DNA of 64,000 nucleotides from Watersipora subatra (Eukaryota > Bryozoa > Gymnolaemata > Cheilostomatida > Watersiporidae), in assembly GCF_963576615.1 (NCBI RefSeq), contig NW_027045320.1, forward strand, positions 186,001 through 250,000, given 5' to 3'. Below are positions 27,301 through 36,915 of the stretch, piece after piece. The position numbers were made by a program, and so were the translations under genes. Under the pieces are notes generated by a model. That model searched no databases. It saw nothing but the letters and a program-made list of their open reading frames with translations, and was not told the origin of the DNA. How positions within the stretch are numbered: the first letter of the stretch is position 1; every line of letters starts with the position of its first letter.

Positions 27301-28176
27301 TGATGTATGATTGGGTGCAAAATAATTTTGCATCACGTTGTTCTTCTAAAAGCACACGTAAAAGTATAGAGGCAATTTCATGGCAGGTCTAAACCTCATG
27401 GGCTTACATAGAGCAAAACCATTCATCCTGTCTACTGGTGTCAATACTGTTGTAAACGTAAAAATAAAGCGAGATATTCTAAAGAACAAACTCTATGAAA
27501 GGAGTGGTGGCCATGAAAAAGACCGTGGAGGAATAACTCCGAAGAGTTGTCTTATTTGGATGCTATCGGTCCCATGGACGTCAGGCTCATCAAGGCGCCC
27601 TGGACACCCGGCGCAGAAAAACATGGTGAACTGATCAAAGGGAAAAGGTGACGTAGCCAATATATATATATATATAGAGAAGAGACTTCTGGGATAGTGG
27701 TTGACCTAGAAAAGATAACAGACGCCATTTATTAAGGCTTTTACGCAGTGAACAATCTTCTATAATTTATTTCTTACCGTTCACTCATTGGAAGACATTT
27801 TTTATGTTCATGGTTACATGTCAAAATATTCTAAGTTTCTGTTATAATTAATTGTTAGTGGTTTAAGATTACTTAAACAATATTGTTTCCGTTTTTGTTC
27901 TACGTTTTCTCGAGATAAGATTTTGTAATTAGCCCTTTTCGTTATCGAAATATGTCTTAATGTTTTTTTACACTTACTGTTCGCTACCCAGTATATGTAG
28001 AATTTCCTGGGCTTTTTGTTAGTGTTTTTATTGTTATGCTATAATGGCTCATTGTCTAGGGATAATTTTTTATTGTTCTGTATGTGAAAATTCTTAGAAA
28101 CTCGGCAGTCAGCAAGACGATATGATTGGTCGGTTTGAACGATAACCGTCAATCTCTAGGCCAATCGCTTATGTAA

Positions 28177-28260
28177 TATAAATACTGCCACTAATTTTTA
28201 GGCAGTTCAGCTTGGGTGTGACTCTTGAATTGGATGCATGATTAGTATTACTATAATAAA
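28177..28260 (+). promoter_or_regulatory. LTR promoter and polyadenylation signal
   Basis: TATAAATA at 28177-28184 sits about 15 bp after a CCAAT motif. The expected start is about 28 bp further on. AATAAA at 28255-28260 follows within the presumed R region. The same elements recur in the 3' LTR around 31803-31886. The assignment is from motif order; no start site was measured. Confidence 0.55.
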
Positions 28261-28375
28261 GTCGTAATTGTTGGAGAAATATCGTTTATAATCGGCACTA
28301 ACAGCAAGCTCACACAAAATGACTACAAATAAATAGGATAATTAAATAATTATCCTTACAAGAGTTGTGTTCTCT

Positions 28376-28595
28376 CCTGTTGGTTTCAACAGGTTACGGC
28401 GTTGGTTTCAGCGCACTCTGTTGGTTTCAGCAGAACGGAAGCGAGTTGGGTTCAGCTCCCTCCTGTTGGTTTCAGCAGGTTGTACAGTCAGCAGCGTTGG
28501 GTTCAGCGCACTCTGTTGGGTTCAGCAGAGCATAAATGAGTTGGTTTCAGCTCCCTCCTGTTGGATTCAGCAGGTTGTAGCGTTGGTTAAAGCGC
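28376..28595 (+). repeat. Array of ten small stem-loops in the LTR U5/leader
   Basis: Ten inverted repeats follow one another at 28376-28393, 28399-28414, 28417-28434, 28443-28458, 28462-28479, 28494-28509, 28512-28529, 28538-28553, 28557-28574 and 28580-28595. All share a TTGGNTTCA-like core closing a 4-base loop. The outer stem arms change together in the cycle CCTG/CAGG, GCG/CGC, TCTG/CAGA, GAG/CTC, repeated twice and then begun a third time, giving alternating 18- and 16-nt hairpins. The 3' LTR has the same array at 32002-32221. The array lies between the polyadenylation signal and the primer-binding site, so it would be in the 5' leader of the genomic RNA. Confidence 0.9.
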
Positions 28596-28648
28596 AGAGA
28601 TCTAGAGCTAGGGGTTGTCCCCACCCTACTCTTGCGAGTTTTCTTCAC

Positions 28649-28666
28649 TGGTGGCAGCGGTGGGAT
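28649..28666 (+). promoter_or_regulatory. Primer-binding site, tRNA-Leu type
   Basis: TGGTGGCAGCGGTGGGAT begins one base after the 5' LTR. Its complement ends in CCGCTGCCA-CCA and matches the conserved 3' acceptor/T-arm end of animal tRNA-Leu (AAG/TAA type), as recalled. This position is where reverse transcription of the minus strand is primed in LTR retrotransposons. Confidence 0.85.
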
Positions 28667-28706
28667 AATAGTGAAGCAATTCTCTCAAACCCTTTTAAAT
28701 TCAAAC

Positions 28707-29591
28707 ATGGTGCGCAAGAGTAGAAGTAAGGACGGCCCATATGATTTATGCACTAATATGATGGAAAGAGGGCACATACCTGCAAAAGTAGCCATGCCGC
28801 CTATTCCTGCTCCTTCATTTGATGGCACAAGTGATGTGGAAGAGTTTTTGCATTGTTTTGAAGCAGTGGCAAAACATAATCAGTGGAGTGAAGAAGAATG
28901 TAGGCTACGGTTAACATTGGCATTGAAAGGCCCAGCTACCAGAGGTGTTGGTGGCAATACCTATGAAGAAGTTTGCCATAAACTTAAGGCACAATATGGG
29001 CTCAGGACAGACACAGCTAGCGCCATATTAAAATCTATGAAATTAAAGCCAAAGGACAACATATATCATTATGCTGAAAAGGTACAGAAGTTAGTTCAAA
29101 AGGCTTTCCTCGAGCTAGATAGCTATCAGCATGACCAGCAAGCCAAGCGTGAGTTGATTGCAGCAATTCGGCCTAATTCACAGCTGGCCTGGACACTACG
29201 CTTATCTCCTCCCAGCACCATGACTGATGCTGTAGAAACTAATCAGAAGTATCAGGATATGGTAGAATATGATACAAATGTCCACCGAGTAGAGCTAGAA
29301 GATGTCCAACAATTAAAATAAGAACTGACAGAGCAAATGCAAATGAGTCAAACAGCTTTGCTCAAACATTTTGCAGAAATGCAGAGTAAGTTTATGCAGC
29401 AGATGTTGGACACGCAAAAGCAAATGGCGGCATCACAGCAAGCAATGATGACACAGCTAACATCGACGACAATGAGAAGCCAACAGCCTCAGAAAGAAGT
29501 TCGATGCTACAACTGCAATGGCAGAGGCCACGTTGCTCGTTACTGTGATAAGCCAAAGCCATCGGGAAACGACCAAGTTCGGGCAAACTAA
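28707..29591 (+). pseudogene. gag: gag polyprotein with one in-frame stop
   Basis: The likely start is the ATG at 28707 (MVRKSRSKDG), just after the primer-binding site. The frame runs 204 codons to a TAA at 29319-29321 and then continues in the same frame to 29591, so one nonsense change splits it. The first part holds a retrotransposon gag-type capsid region (PSFDGTSDVEEFLHCFE at about residues 35-50). The second part is a Gln/Met-rich helix ending in a CCHC zinc knuckle, CYNCNGRGHVARYC, which binds RNA in nucleocapsid proteins. Whether the stop is real, read through or a sequencing error cannot be decided here. The product would form the particle that packages element RNA. Confidence 0.85.
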
Positions 29592-30477
29592 TGCTCGTAC
29601 TGCCTGAACTTTGTGATGTGGGCAAACTTAGGATACAGGCATGTTGGCTCACCAGTGCATACTACATTCCTGTACGGATTCACCAACAAAGATTTGTCAT
29701 GTTACTTGACAGTGGTTGTACAAAGTCCGTACTTCCGAAGAAATTGCTGGAGACATTGCTTAGCTCATGTTACTCGAAGTTGTTACCTGTGCGAGGTAGC
29801 GGGATATTGGCAAATGGGCAGCAGATTTTGCTTGAAGGCATGACGAATTTAAAATTTCGACTGGACCGATACAACTGCAACATCAGTTTGTAGTATCTGA
29901 TGTGGACAATCACATTCTGCTAGGGTTAGACTTCTTGGAGGATCAAGAATGTCAGATGGATTTCCGTCATTTGCAGCTACGTTGTAAGGGCACTGAAGTT
30001 GCCTGCTGCGCCGAGGACGGAGAACCCCTTTCGGTGAATGTGCAGGTCAAAAGGAACATAGTTGTTTCGCCAAATACTGAATGCTTATTGTTGGCGAGGC
30101 TTAGTCGAAAGTGGACGCCAGGGCCAGTTGGCATTAAAACTTTACACAAGGTTTTGGGCTTGAAGGTTGTCACATCGCTGTGTGAACCTACAGAGCAAGA
30201 GGTCAATATTCGTGTGATGAACACAAGCAATAAACTTATTCATCTACCTTCTGGAAGAAAGGTAGCCGTCTGTATGCCTGTGGAAAGACAAGAACAGTTT
30301 CAGAAGGACTGCAATAGAACTAAATGCCCCAAACACTTCAATGAACATTTACCCAGTTGGACGCAATCTCTGCCAGAAATGGAACCAAAGCAAGTCAACA
30401 CACCGCTGATAAAGCATCAGAAAATGTTCAGCTCCAGCAAAGGTGATGTTGGTGGCCACCAAGTAGTAAAACATTAA
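29591..30477 (+). pseudogene. pro: Aspartic protease region, frameshifted
   Basis: The reading frame is shifted by -1 relative to gag and overlaps its end, as is usual for LTR elements. The active-site segment FVMLLDSGCTKSVLP (29692-29736) has the DSG form of the retropepsin D-T/S-G triad. The frame breaks near 29880-29895. The next frame then carries FVVSD followed by HILLGLDFLED, the hydrophobic/glycine block that ends retropepsins. A further stretch of about 180 residues leads towards the reverse transcriptase and stops at 30475-30477. The frameshift means a single active protease is not encoded by this copy. Confidence 0.8.
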
Positions 30478-31070
30478 GTCTCGGTTATGAAAGATAGACC
30501 GCTTATTAATCAGCTAGCATATCGGCTGGGGCCGATACAGAAAGCTGAGGTTGAAAAGCCAGTAGAGGAGTTAAAGCCGCACAATTTGTATAAAGGAGGT
30601 ACAAGGCTCTATCTACAAAAGTGGAGAATCCAAGATGATATGAAAAATGAACCCACCACCTTTTCTGTCGGAACCAAAGCTTCATTGAAATCATTCTTCA
30701 CGGAGAAAGGATGCAGTACTAAACTTAAACCAAGAGATGCTAATCTCTGCACCATCAGCAAGTATCTGACAAACCAGAAATTTAAAATGGAGTGCAAGGG
30801 GGGAAACCCTATTCAATATGAAAGTGATATTAGACTAAGCACCACCAGAATATGCAGAAAAAAACTGCCTAAGCCAACGGATCGCCCTCCTGATTCAGAG
30901 GTGATGGAGCAACCCGTCCCTCTGCTCCAGGATCACACAGAGATATCCAAGCTGGGGGATCACACTATTCCGCCAACCCAGCCTACTAATTTATGTCAGC
31001 ACCTACCGGACTACCGCTTAGATGTCTGCCATAGAAGTAATGCCATTCTGGGACAGAATGAAGTTTTAGG
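30478..31070 (+). pseudogene. pol: Pol remnant: RT leader joined to integrase tail
   Basis: In the same frame as the preceding segment, after one stop, the sequence reads YRLGPIQKAEVEKPVEEL. This resembles the conserved stretch just before the first reverse transcriptase motif in Ty3/gypsy Pol. About 30 codons on, KGCSTKLKPR and KGGNP resemble the C-terminal tail of integrase after the GPY/F region. The reverse transcriptase, RNase H and integrase catalytic cores are absent, so a deletion of several kilobases is inferred around 30580. The frame stays open into the 3' LTR. The integrase-tail reading rests on a short match. Confidence 0.6.
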
Positions 31071-31079
31071 GGAGGATAG
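31068..31079 (+). promoter_or_regulatory. Polypurine tract
   Basis: AGGGGAGGATAG directly precedes the TG of the 3' LTR. A purine-rich tract at this exact position primes plus-strand DNA synthesis in LTR retrotransposons. The run is interrupted by a single T. Confidence 0.7.
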
Positions 31080-32273
31080 TGTTGTAAACGTAAAAATAAA
31101 GCGAGATATTCTAAAGAACAAACTCTATGAAAGGAGTGGTGGCCATGAAAAAGACCGTGGAGGAATAACTCCGAAGAGTTGTCTTATTTGGATGCTATCG
31201 GTTCCATGGACGTCAGGCTCATCAAGGCGCTCTGGACACCCGGCGCAGAAAAACATGGTGAACTGATAAAAGGGAAAAGGTGACGTAGCCAATATATATA
31301 TAGAGAAGAGACTTCTGGGATAGTGAATGACCTAGAAAAGATAACAGACGCCATTTATTAAGGCTTTTACGCAGTGAACAATCTTCTATAATTTATTTCT
31401 TACCGTTCACTCATTGGAAGACATTTTTTATGTTCATGGTTACATGTCAAAATATTCTAAGTTTCTGTTATAATTAATTGTTAGTAGTTTAAGATTACTT
31501 AAACAATATTGTTTCCGTTTTTGTTCTACGTTTTCTCGAGATAAGATTTTGTAATTAGCCCTTTTCGTTATCGAAATATGTCTTAATGTTTTTTTACACT
31601 TACTGTTCGCTACCCAGTATATGTAGAATTTCCTGGGCTTTTTGTTAGTGTTTAGATTGTTATGCTATAATGGCTCATTGTCTAGGGATAATTTTTTATT
31701 GTTCTGTATGTGAAAATTCTTAGAAACTCGGCAGTCAGCAAGACGATATGATTGGTCGGTTTGAACGATAACCGTCAATCTCTAGGCCAATCGCTTATGT
31801 AATATAAATACTGCCACTAATTTTTAGGCAGTTCAGCTTGGGTGTGACTCTTGAATTGGATGCATGATTAGTATTACTATAATAAAGTCGTTATTGTTGG
31901 AGAAATATCGTTTATAATCGGCACTAACAGCAAGCTCACACAAAATGACTACAAATAAATAGGATAATTAAATAATTATCCTTACAAGAGTTGTGTTCTC
32001 TCCTGTTGGTTTCAACAGGTTACGGCGTTGGTTTCAGCGCACTCTGTTGGTTTCAGCAGAACGGAAGCGAGTTGGGTTCAGCTCCCTCCTGTTGGTTTCA
32101 GCAGGTTGTACAGTCAGCAGCGTTAGGTTCAGCGCACTCTGTTGGGTTCAGCAGAGCATAAATGAGTTGGTTTCAGCTCCCTCCTGTTGGATTCAGCAGG
32201 TTGTAGCGTTGGTTAAAGCGCAGAGATCTAGAGCTAGGGGTTGTCCCCACCCTACTCTTGCGAGTTTTCTTCA
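31080..32273 (+). repeat. 3' LTR
   Basis: 1194 bp, TG...CA, matching the 5' LTR apart from about ten substitutions and a shorter TA tract near 31293. One change falls in the hairpin array: a G to A in the core of the sixth hairpin (GCGTTAGGTTCAGCGC). Confidence 0.93.
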
Positions 32274-32365
32274 ATACGCGACTGTTGGCATGTAATGCTT
32301 ATCAATCAACATCTGCTGTTAGCCCTGTCACTATCTCGGTCTATGCATTTATCATGCCTTCCAAT

Positions 32366-33030
32366 GGTCAAGTATAATTGCAGTGGCTCAAAACCTGGTC
32401 AGTTTCTGGGTCGTTTTGTAGAGGTGGAGCTTAATCCGGAAATGCAAATGTTTTGTCGGCACTAAGCGACGAGGTTTTAAGCAAGTGCCAATGTTTAGTC
32501 GGTTAGAAATTGAGTCTGTAATCTTATTATTTTTTTGTAACAAAATAAAGCATAAACATCGTTTTAGACAAATCTTTAATTAAAAATATGAGATCTTTCA
32601 TCAAACTAGCATAACGTATTCACATAGTTGTTTATCGTAGTTTTGTCGTGTTAAAACGAAATAGTAACATGCTCACGAAACGGAAAAAAATCTTCTCAAA
32701 AATACATCATTAATTATTCGGTATTCGTTTATACAGTGTGTATGAAAAATGTCTTACATACGTTGTAATATGATTGCACTTACATGTATGTAACGTGGTA
32801 TTATATAAGTTATTGAATATTTGTGATTATGTTCTAACCGAATAAAATGCACATTGAAACAATTGTCTACATTGGCTACCATTCTGAGAGCTAAAGAAGA
32901 TTCTATTTCATTTTAGTGTAACTATTTATGTTAGCGTATCGTAAGACAAAGATTGTGAAAAGGCAACAGAAGACATTAGTCTATCTTATCTTTACTACAA
33001 ACACCGACTTCTCCAACAACTAACTTTGTT
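32366..33030 (+). repeat. Left terminal inverted repeat
   Basis: Pairs with 37478-38122 in reverse orientation. Well-conserved blocks include the first 95 bp, a GTTTATCGTAGTTTT block near 32630, ATCTTCTCAAAAATACA near 32690, and TACCATTCTGAGAGC near 32878. Confidence 0.85.
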
Positions 33031-33796
33031 TAGATTTTGAACATGACCGCACTCTGTAGGTATTCATTTGTCAATTTGCTTATATATTTATTATTTATGT
33101 ACAGCATTGTGTGACCAAAAAAATTTTCTTGATTTGTTGAGCAAAAAATATTTTCTTTTTGTTGGCATGATGATGTATTTTCTTGCTCCAATATAAATAA
33201 TGCATGTGGCAATTGTTGTGCATCATTGTTAGCAGCTTTCCCGTTACCTCCACAAGCACAATGTAGCCAATTCTGGAAAATCAGAGGGCAGCACACACAA
33301 AACCTTCAGCATGATGTATGTCTATTGGCATTGCTGATGTTGTACAACATACATTGTTTGAAAAGTCGATGCGCAATGACAAAATGTCTGGTGATGGACC
33401 ACTGGAACAATGATGGGAAGTAGGTTGTTTTAGTTATCGGACGAATCTATCATGATAAATCGTAAAGTTTAATAATTTTACTTTATTTGATATAAAAAGA
33501 AAATGTTGCACATAACTTAATTACTACCACATCAGCACCAAAGCCATAAAAGGCCTTTAACAAGCACAAATGAGAACAGAATAACAGAGTAGAAAAGGGC
33601 TACATATACTACATGTAGATATGTGAAAATAAGTGAATATAAGTATGGTTTATGTAAAAAAAAATCAGTGTTGAAAATCCTGAATGTTTTATGTATGTAG
33701 GTATGTTTTAATTTGATCAATATATTCACTCAAAATTGAGCACAGTACAAGCTGAAACAGTTCGAGATTTTGCATATAAAAGTATTCCTATCTAGA
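33031..33796. other. AT-rich internal sequence of the long-TIR element
   Basis: Only short open frames occur on both strands, none with recognisable motifs. No repeats or RNA genes were seen. Confidence 0.5.
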
Positions 33797-33922
33797 ACAA
33801 GTTTGTTCTCTATAGCTGCAGATGAATTGGCAATGAGGTAGAGGGCACGCCAGATGCCATCTGGCGTGACTTCCCTTCATTGCCAGTTCACCCACAGCTA
33901 TGGGGAACAACCTTGCTCTATG
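33797..33922. mobile_element. Hairpin MITE-like insertion
   Basis: The whole 126-bp segment is an imperfect palindrome centred near 33857 (CACGCCAGAT/ATCTGGCGTG at the tip, TGTTCTCTATAGCT opposite AGCTATGGGGAACA further out). It is flanked by a perfect 10-bp direct repeat CCTATCTAGA at 33787-33796 and 33923-33932, as expected for a target-site duplication. Confidence 0.7.
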
Positions 33923-33953
33923 CCTATCTAGATATTGCTTGTATTAGAAAGCG

Positions 33954-34016
33954 TCAGGAAGCATTTTTGCTCTGCCATTTCTTACTCCCTGCAAACTCCT
34001 CTTGGAGATCCTTGAT
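33954..34016 (-). pseudogene. Possible terminal exon D of an unrecognised gene
   Basis: On the minus strand a TTTTTATTTTAG acceptor precedes a short open frame reading IKDLQEEFAGSKKWQSKNAS and a TGA stop. Its start phase (0) fits the end phase of the candidate exon at 34831-34994. The product is unrecognised. The evidence is splice consensus and an open frame only, so this could be chance. It lies inside the long-TIR element, 21 bp from the hairpin insertion's flanking repeat. Confidence 0.3.
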
Positions 34017-34429
34017 CTAAAATAAAAACAATCATAGCATGTGTATTTACATCTCCTTGAACTTGTAAAGTACTGTGAATGCAGTATTCAAGTGGCATTA
34101 TTTGCGACAATTTTTGACTTTGACAAGAATACTATTTGTTAATTTAATGAAGTAGATTGGAAAGTTACATTGGACATTGTGATTAGCTGGAAGGTAATTT
34201 GGCGATCTCAAAGAACCGGACAAATCTGCTTTTGCTAGTTCCTGACTTTATTACTGTTTTTACAGTAGTTTTATTTCACAATTATTTCCTGACTTCATAT
34301 ATCTTCTCCAATCCTACATTGCTCAACTGACTTAGCCCATAGAGTTGACTTGTACAAGACAACAGCGAAATTAGTCCAAGTACTCAGTCTATGAATCGGA
34401 TGGTGTTGTGGCACCTTGTTATCAATCTC

Positions 34430-34735
34430 TCAAAGAGTTGATAACAACTCCAGAGATGCTCCCAAATCCTGATTAGAGATTTGCACATTACATCAAATCA
34501 CCAATCATGAGATTGGCATTAAAGCACCATAAAAATGGATTACCCAGTTTGTAAATTAAATCAAATTAAAACCATCAATTACATAGTGGATGATGGTTTT
34601 AATTTCATTTTATTTGAAAGCTGAGCAGTCACCCTTCTAAGTGATTTGATTTGGAGCAAAACGCATGCCAGCGATTTGATATGCTTTACAAATCTGGAAT
34701 CAAAGACTTGGGAGCATCGCTGCACAACTTTCTCC
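34430..34735. mobile_element. Fold-back element, about 305 bp
   Basis: The left half (GATGCTCCCAAATC..., ATCAAATCACC..., AAATTAAAACCATCA) and the right half are imperfect reverse complements around a centre near 34583. The inner arms ATTAAAACCATCA and TGATGGTTTTAAT are perfect; the outer arms have substitutions and a small indel. No target duplication was identified. Confidence 0.6.
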
Positions 34736-34830
34736 AATTCAGACACTGAGCACTTACACTAAAGTGACACAAAAGCATCATGCAACAGGGTTCTAATTTT
34801 AAAACTGAGTTACTGAATATTACCACTCAC

Positions 34831-34994
34831 CGGACTGTTAGGTATGAAAGTAACATCAGGTGTCTGAGTTACATCTATAATGCTGTCGTTTGTGGCGTTT
34901 CGTAGATGCTCCCCACATCTATGGAAGCTCACATAGCCTCTGCTCTTACTCCTACCCATCCTGAGCAAGCACTGCGTTTCCTCCTTATCTTGAG
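34831..34994 (-). pseudogene. Possible internal exon C of an unrecognised gene
   Basis: The minus-strand segment is bounded by a TTTATAG acceptor and a CCG|GTGAGT donor. One frame is open for 54 codons (from QDKEETQCLLRMGR to VTFIPNSP). It contains an SKSRGYVSFHRCGEHLRNAT stretch with two cysteines in total, mixed charge and protein-like composition. No family was recognised. Its start phase does not match the end phase of the preceding candidate (35905-36025) unless a slightly later AG is used as the acceptor, so the gene model is provisional. Confidence 0.35.
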
Positions 34995-35904
34995 CTATAA
35001 ATCAGAATGCTCGAGGAATCGAACGTTTGGCTGGGTGTGAACAGGCAACTTAACAAATATCGCAGTTGGCAGCAAATAATTTGTTTCTGAAACCTAATCC
35101 TGCCTACACAAGGGGTTCTTCTGCATTATCCTACTATAACTTCACGTTTTTCTAGCTACTAATCTAGGGCTATAAATGGCTTGAAGATTCGCCTACCAAT
35201 GAAATTCCACATTTAACCATAATTAATATTGCACGATTCTATCTTGCTTTTAATGATTGTTTTTGCAAATTTTAGGTGTGAAATATTCAATGTAAAATAA
35301 AATATTACGTCCAAGTTTAACCAAAGGTGTGAACTGCGATATAATACTATCTGGCGCATGTGTGAGGCCTCACGATGAGAAATTCTCAAGAAAAATGAGA
35401 CAGATTGCCGTAAACTTCACTGGCTATTGGGTCAAGGATATGGTATCTGAGCATTCCAATCAAGTCTGTGTTTCTTTGCAATTCTACCAAATTTCTATGA
35501 GAGTGTAGATGAATAAAAGAAGAGAAAATGTTTTTGAACTTTGATGTACTGTGAGACCGAAAGCAAAGTATCGAATACAGCTTAGACATGTCGCAACCCT
35601 CACAGTAGTGTAGACTTAGATTTACTGCATTCTCTGATTTTGGCTTACAAGAATATAAATGTGCACGCATGCTTTTGTTACAAGATAGCTATTTCAGAAA
35701 TAAAACAATTTAAAATCCATAAAAGTAATAAATATTATTCATCATCTCTATGTAAAATCCATACTATACTATCTGTGCATTTGCAAAGACATGGAAGGAT
35801 AGCCCTGTCTAAATATATTGGACATACAATGACCGAGTTTTGCTGTCCAAAAATATCCCTTATAATAGGCTGAGTAAAATATTCTTGGTGTACCGGTAAC
35901 TTAC

Positions 35905-36025
35905 CCTCCGCTGTTCTTTGTACTTTTCCTTCTGGGTTTGCTGTCTTTCAGGGCCGTACATGCAGCCATACTCTTTTTCTTCGCCATACTCTTTTTCTTC
36001 GCCATACATACATAAATAGCTTTGA
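35905..36025 (-). pseudogene. Possible internal exon B with a tandem GEEKEY repeat
   Basis: The minus-strand segment lies between a GACAG acceptor and an AGG|GTAAGT donor, which is close to consensus. In the best frame it reads YGEEKEYGEEKEYGCMYGP and then a Lys/Gln/Glu-rich end. The duplicated 18-bp unit (GAAGAAAAAGAGTATGGC) produces the six-residue repeat. The upstream candidate exon ends in a phase that favours a different frame (MAKKKSMAKKKS), so either the gene has decayed or a connecting exon is missing. No family was recognised. Confidence 0.35.
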
Positions 36026-36768
36026 CTGTCATGGATGACGTTCTTACCTCTCCAAATATCTTCACCTTGCTAAATTAGAGCAGATAAAATTTTAAAATTA
36101 AGAAACATGGTACAGATTTTTTAGATTCATTAGCTGAAGACGTTGTAGGTTTTTAGCCTTACTTGATTGCTAACACTCAATTGGGAACTAACTGCTGCAT
36201 GTATATGATGCTTGATACATTTATTGCTTGCTTGATTGTAGTTATTAATATATACAATGATTTTTAATGTCATCTCAATTGCATGCCAATGCTTGTACAC
36301 TGAAGTCCATCTTCTAATCAAGGCTGCACTATAAGCTTGATCGTAATCCACTGCATGTCTGTATATACCCGAATATCCACTTCGTCAAATTAAGCTTAAA
36401 AGTTGAGTGTCTATAGAGAGTAATCCTTTATTGCTGAGACTTAGATGGTGTGTATCCAGTGTGAGTTGCTAGTGAACTGATGAAAATTGTGTCAACTCTG
36501 CTTCAAGTAGGGCCTGTGACGTCATAGATCACATGGTACAAAAATAAACCAAAAAGGGCTCCATCAAACTGCAGCATAAAAACATATAAGCTACTATTGA
36601 CATGTACTTCTATTGCACAACAACCAAGCATAGGCCTACATTTTACAATCAAGGTTACACTTCAACATCAATATTACACTAAAATATCCGAGGTATAAAA
36701 TGTTCATTTTTAACGCAAGATCACAAATTAGGCAGTGAAGAAAAAGTGCTTTAAGGATATGAGATTAC

Positions 36769-36915
36769 CTTCAAAAAGTCTTTCATGCTTGTTGAATATG
36801 CCGTCCTCATGGTTTGTGTAAAACTTGTTGCCATATTCGATTTCATGGGCTTTGATAGCTTGCTCAGACTCGTCTAACAATGAGGCAAGAAGGAGCGGCA
36901 TAATGCTTAAATGCA
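36769..36915 (-). pseudogene. Possible exon A of an unrecognised gene
   Basis: On the minus strand a TTTTTAATTGCAG acceptor precedes a 49-codon open frame that ends at a GAAG|GTAATC donor. It begins HLSIMPLLLASLLDESEQ and continues with EIEYGNKFYTNHEDG. The hydrophobic start could be a short signal-like segment if the internal Met is used. The acidic/aromatic spacing faintly recalls cathepsin propeptide (I29) domains, but the ERFNIN-type pattern is only partly met, so no family is assigned. All four candidate exons (A-D) run in the same direction inside the long-TIR element. Confidence 0.35.

Larger units (their letters stand above)
26298..27447. other. Unique spacer between satellite and LTR element
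   Basis: No gene is recognised. About 26330-26720 is markedly richer in G+C than its surroundings and has short repeated motifs (CCGGCGGTA, GCTGTTGCCGGTG twice in tandem near 26660) and CGGCTGCGAGACTCCGGCGG-type segments, as seen in dispersed repeats. A 90-codon open frame on the minus strand there has no recognisable product. The rest holds the two tRNA-like SINE remnants listed separately and a dispersed repeat at about 27195-27300. Confidence 0.6.
27448..28647 (+). repeat. 5' LTR
   Basis: 1200 bp, TG...CA. A CCAAT motif at 28161, TATAAATA at 28177-28184 and an initiator-like GTTCAG near 28205 suggest transcription starts around 28205. AATAAA at 28255-28260 would be the polyadenylation signal in R. 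U5 would then run from about 28280 and contains the hairpin array. A 20-bp palindrome (GGATAATTA/TAATTATCC arms) lies at 28337-28356. The (TA)n tract at about 27661-27675 is 6 bp longer than in the 3' LTR. Confidence 0.93.
27448..32273 (+). mobile_element. Internally deleted Ty3/gypsy-type LTR retrotransposon
   Basis: Two near-identical LTRs (27448-28647 and 31080-32273) begin with TG and end with CA. They are flanked by the 4-bp duplication ATAC (27444-27447 and 32274-32277). A primer-binding site follows the 5' LTR and a purine tract precedes the 3' LTR. Inside are gag with a CCHC zinc knuckle, an aspartic protease, the linker just before reverse transcriptase, and then sequence resembling the integrase C-terminal tail. 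Reverse transcriptase, RNase H and the integrase core are absent, so this copy could move only with enzymes from another element. The LTRs differ by roughly ten substitutions plus a TA-repeat length change, under about 1 percent, which indicates a recent insertion. Confidence 0.93.

Noticed and set aside
36769..36915. Cathepsin propeptide (I29) domain
   Set aside because: Some Phe/Asn spacing fits ERFNIN, but the key Glu/Arg positions do not, and no peptidase exons follow.
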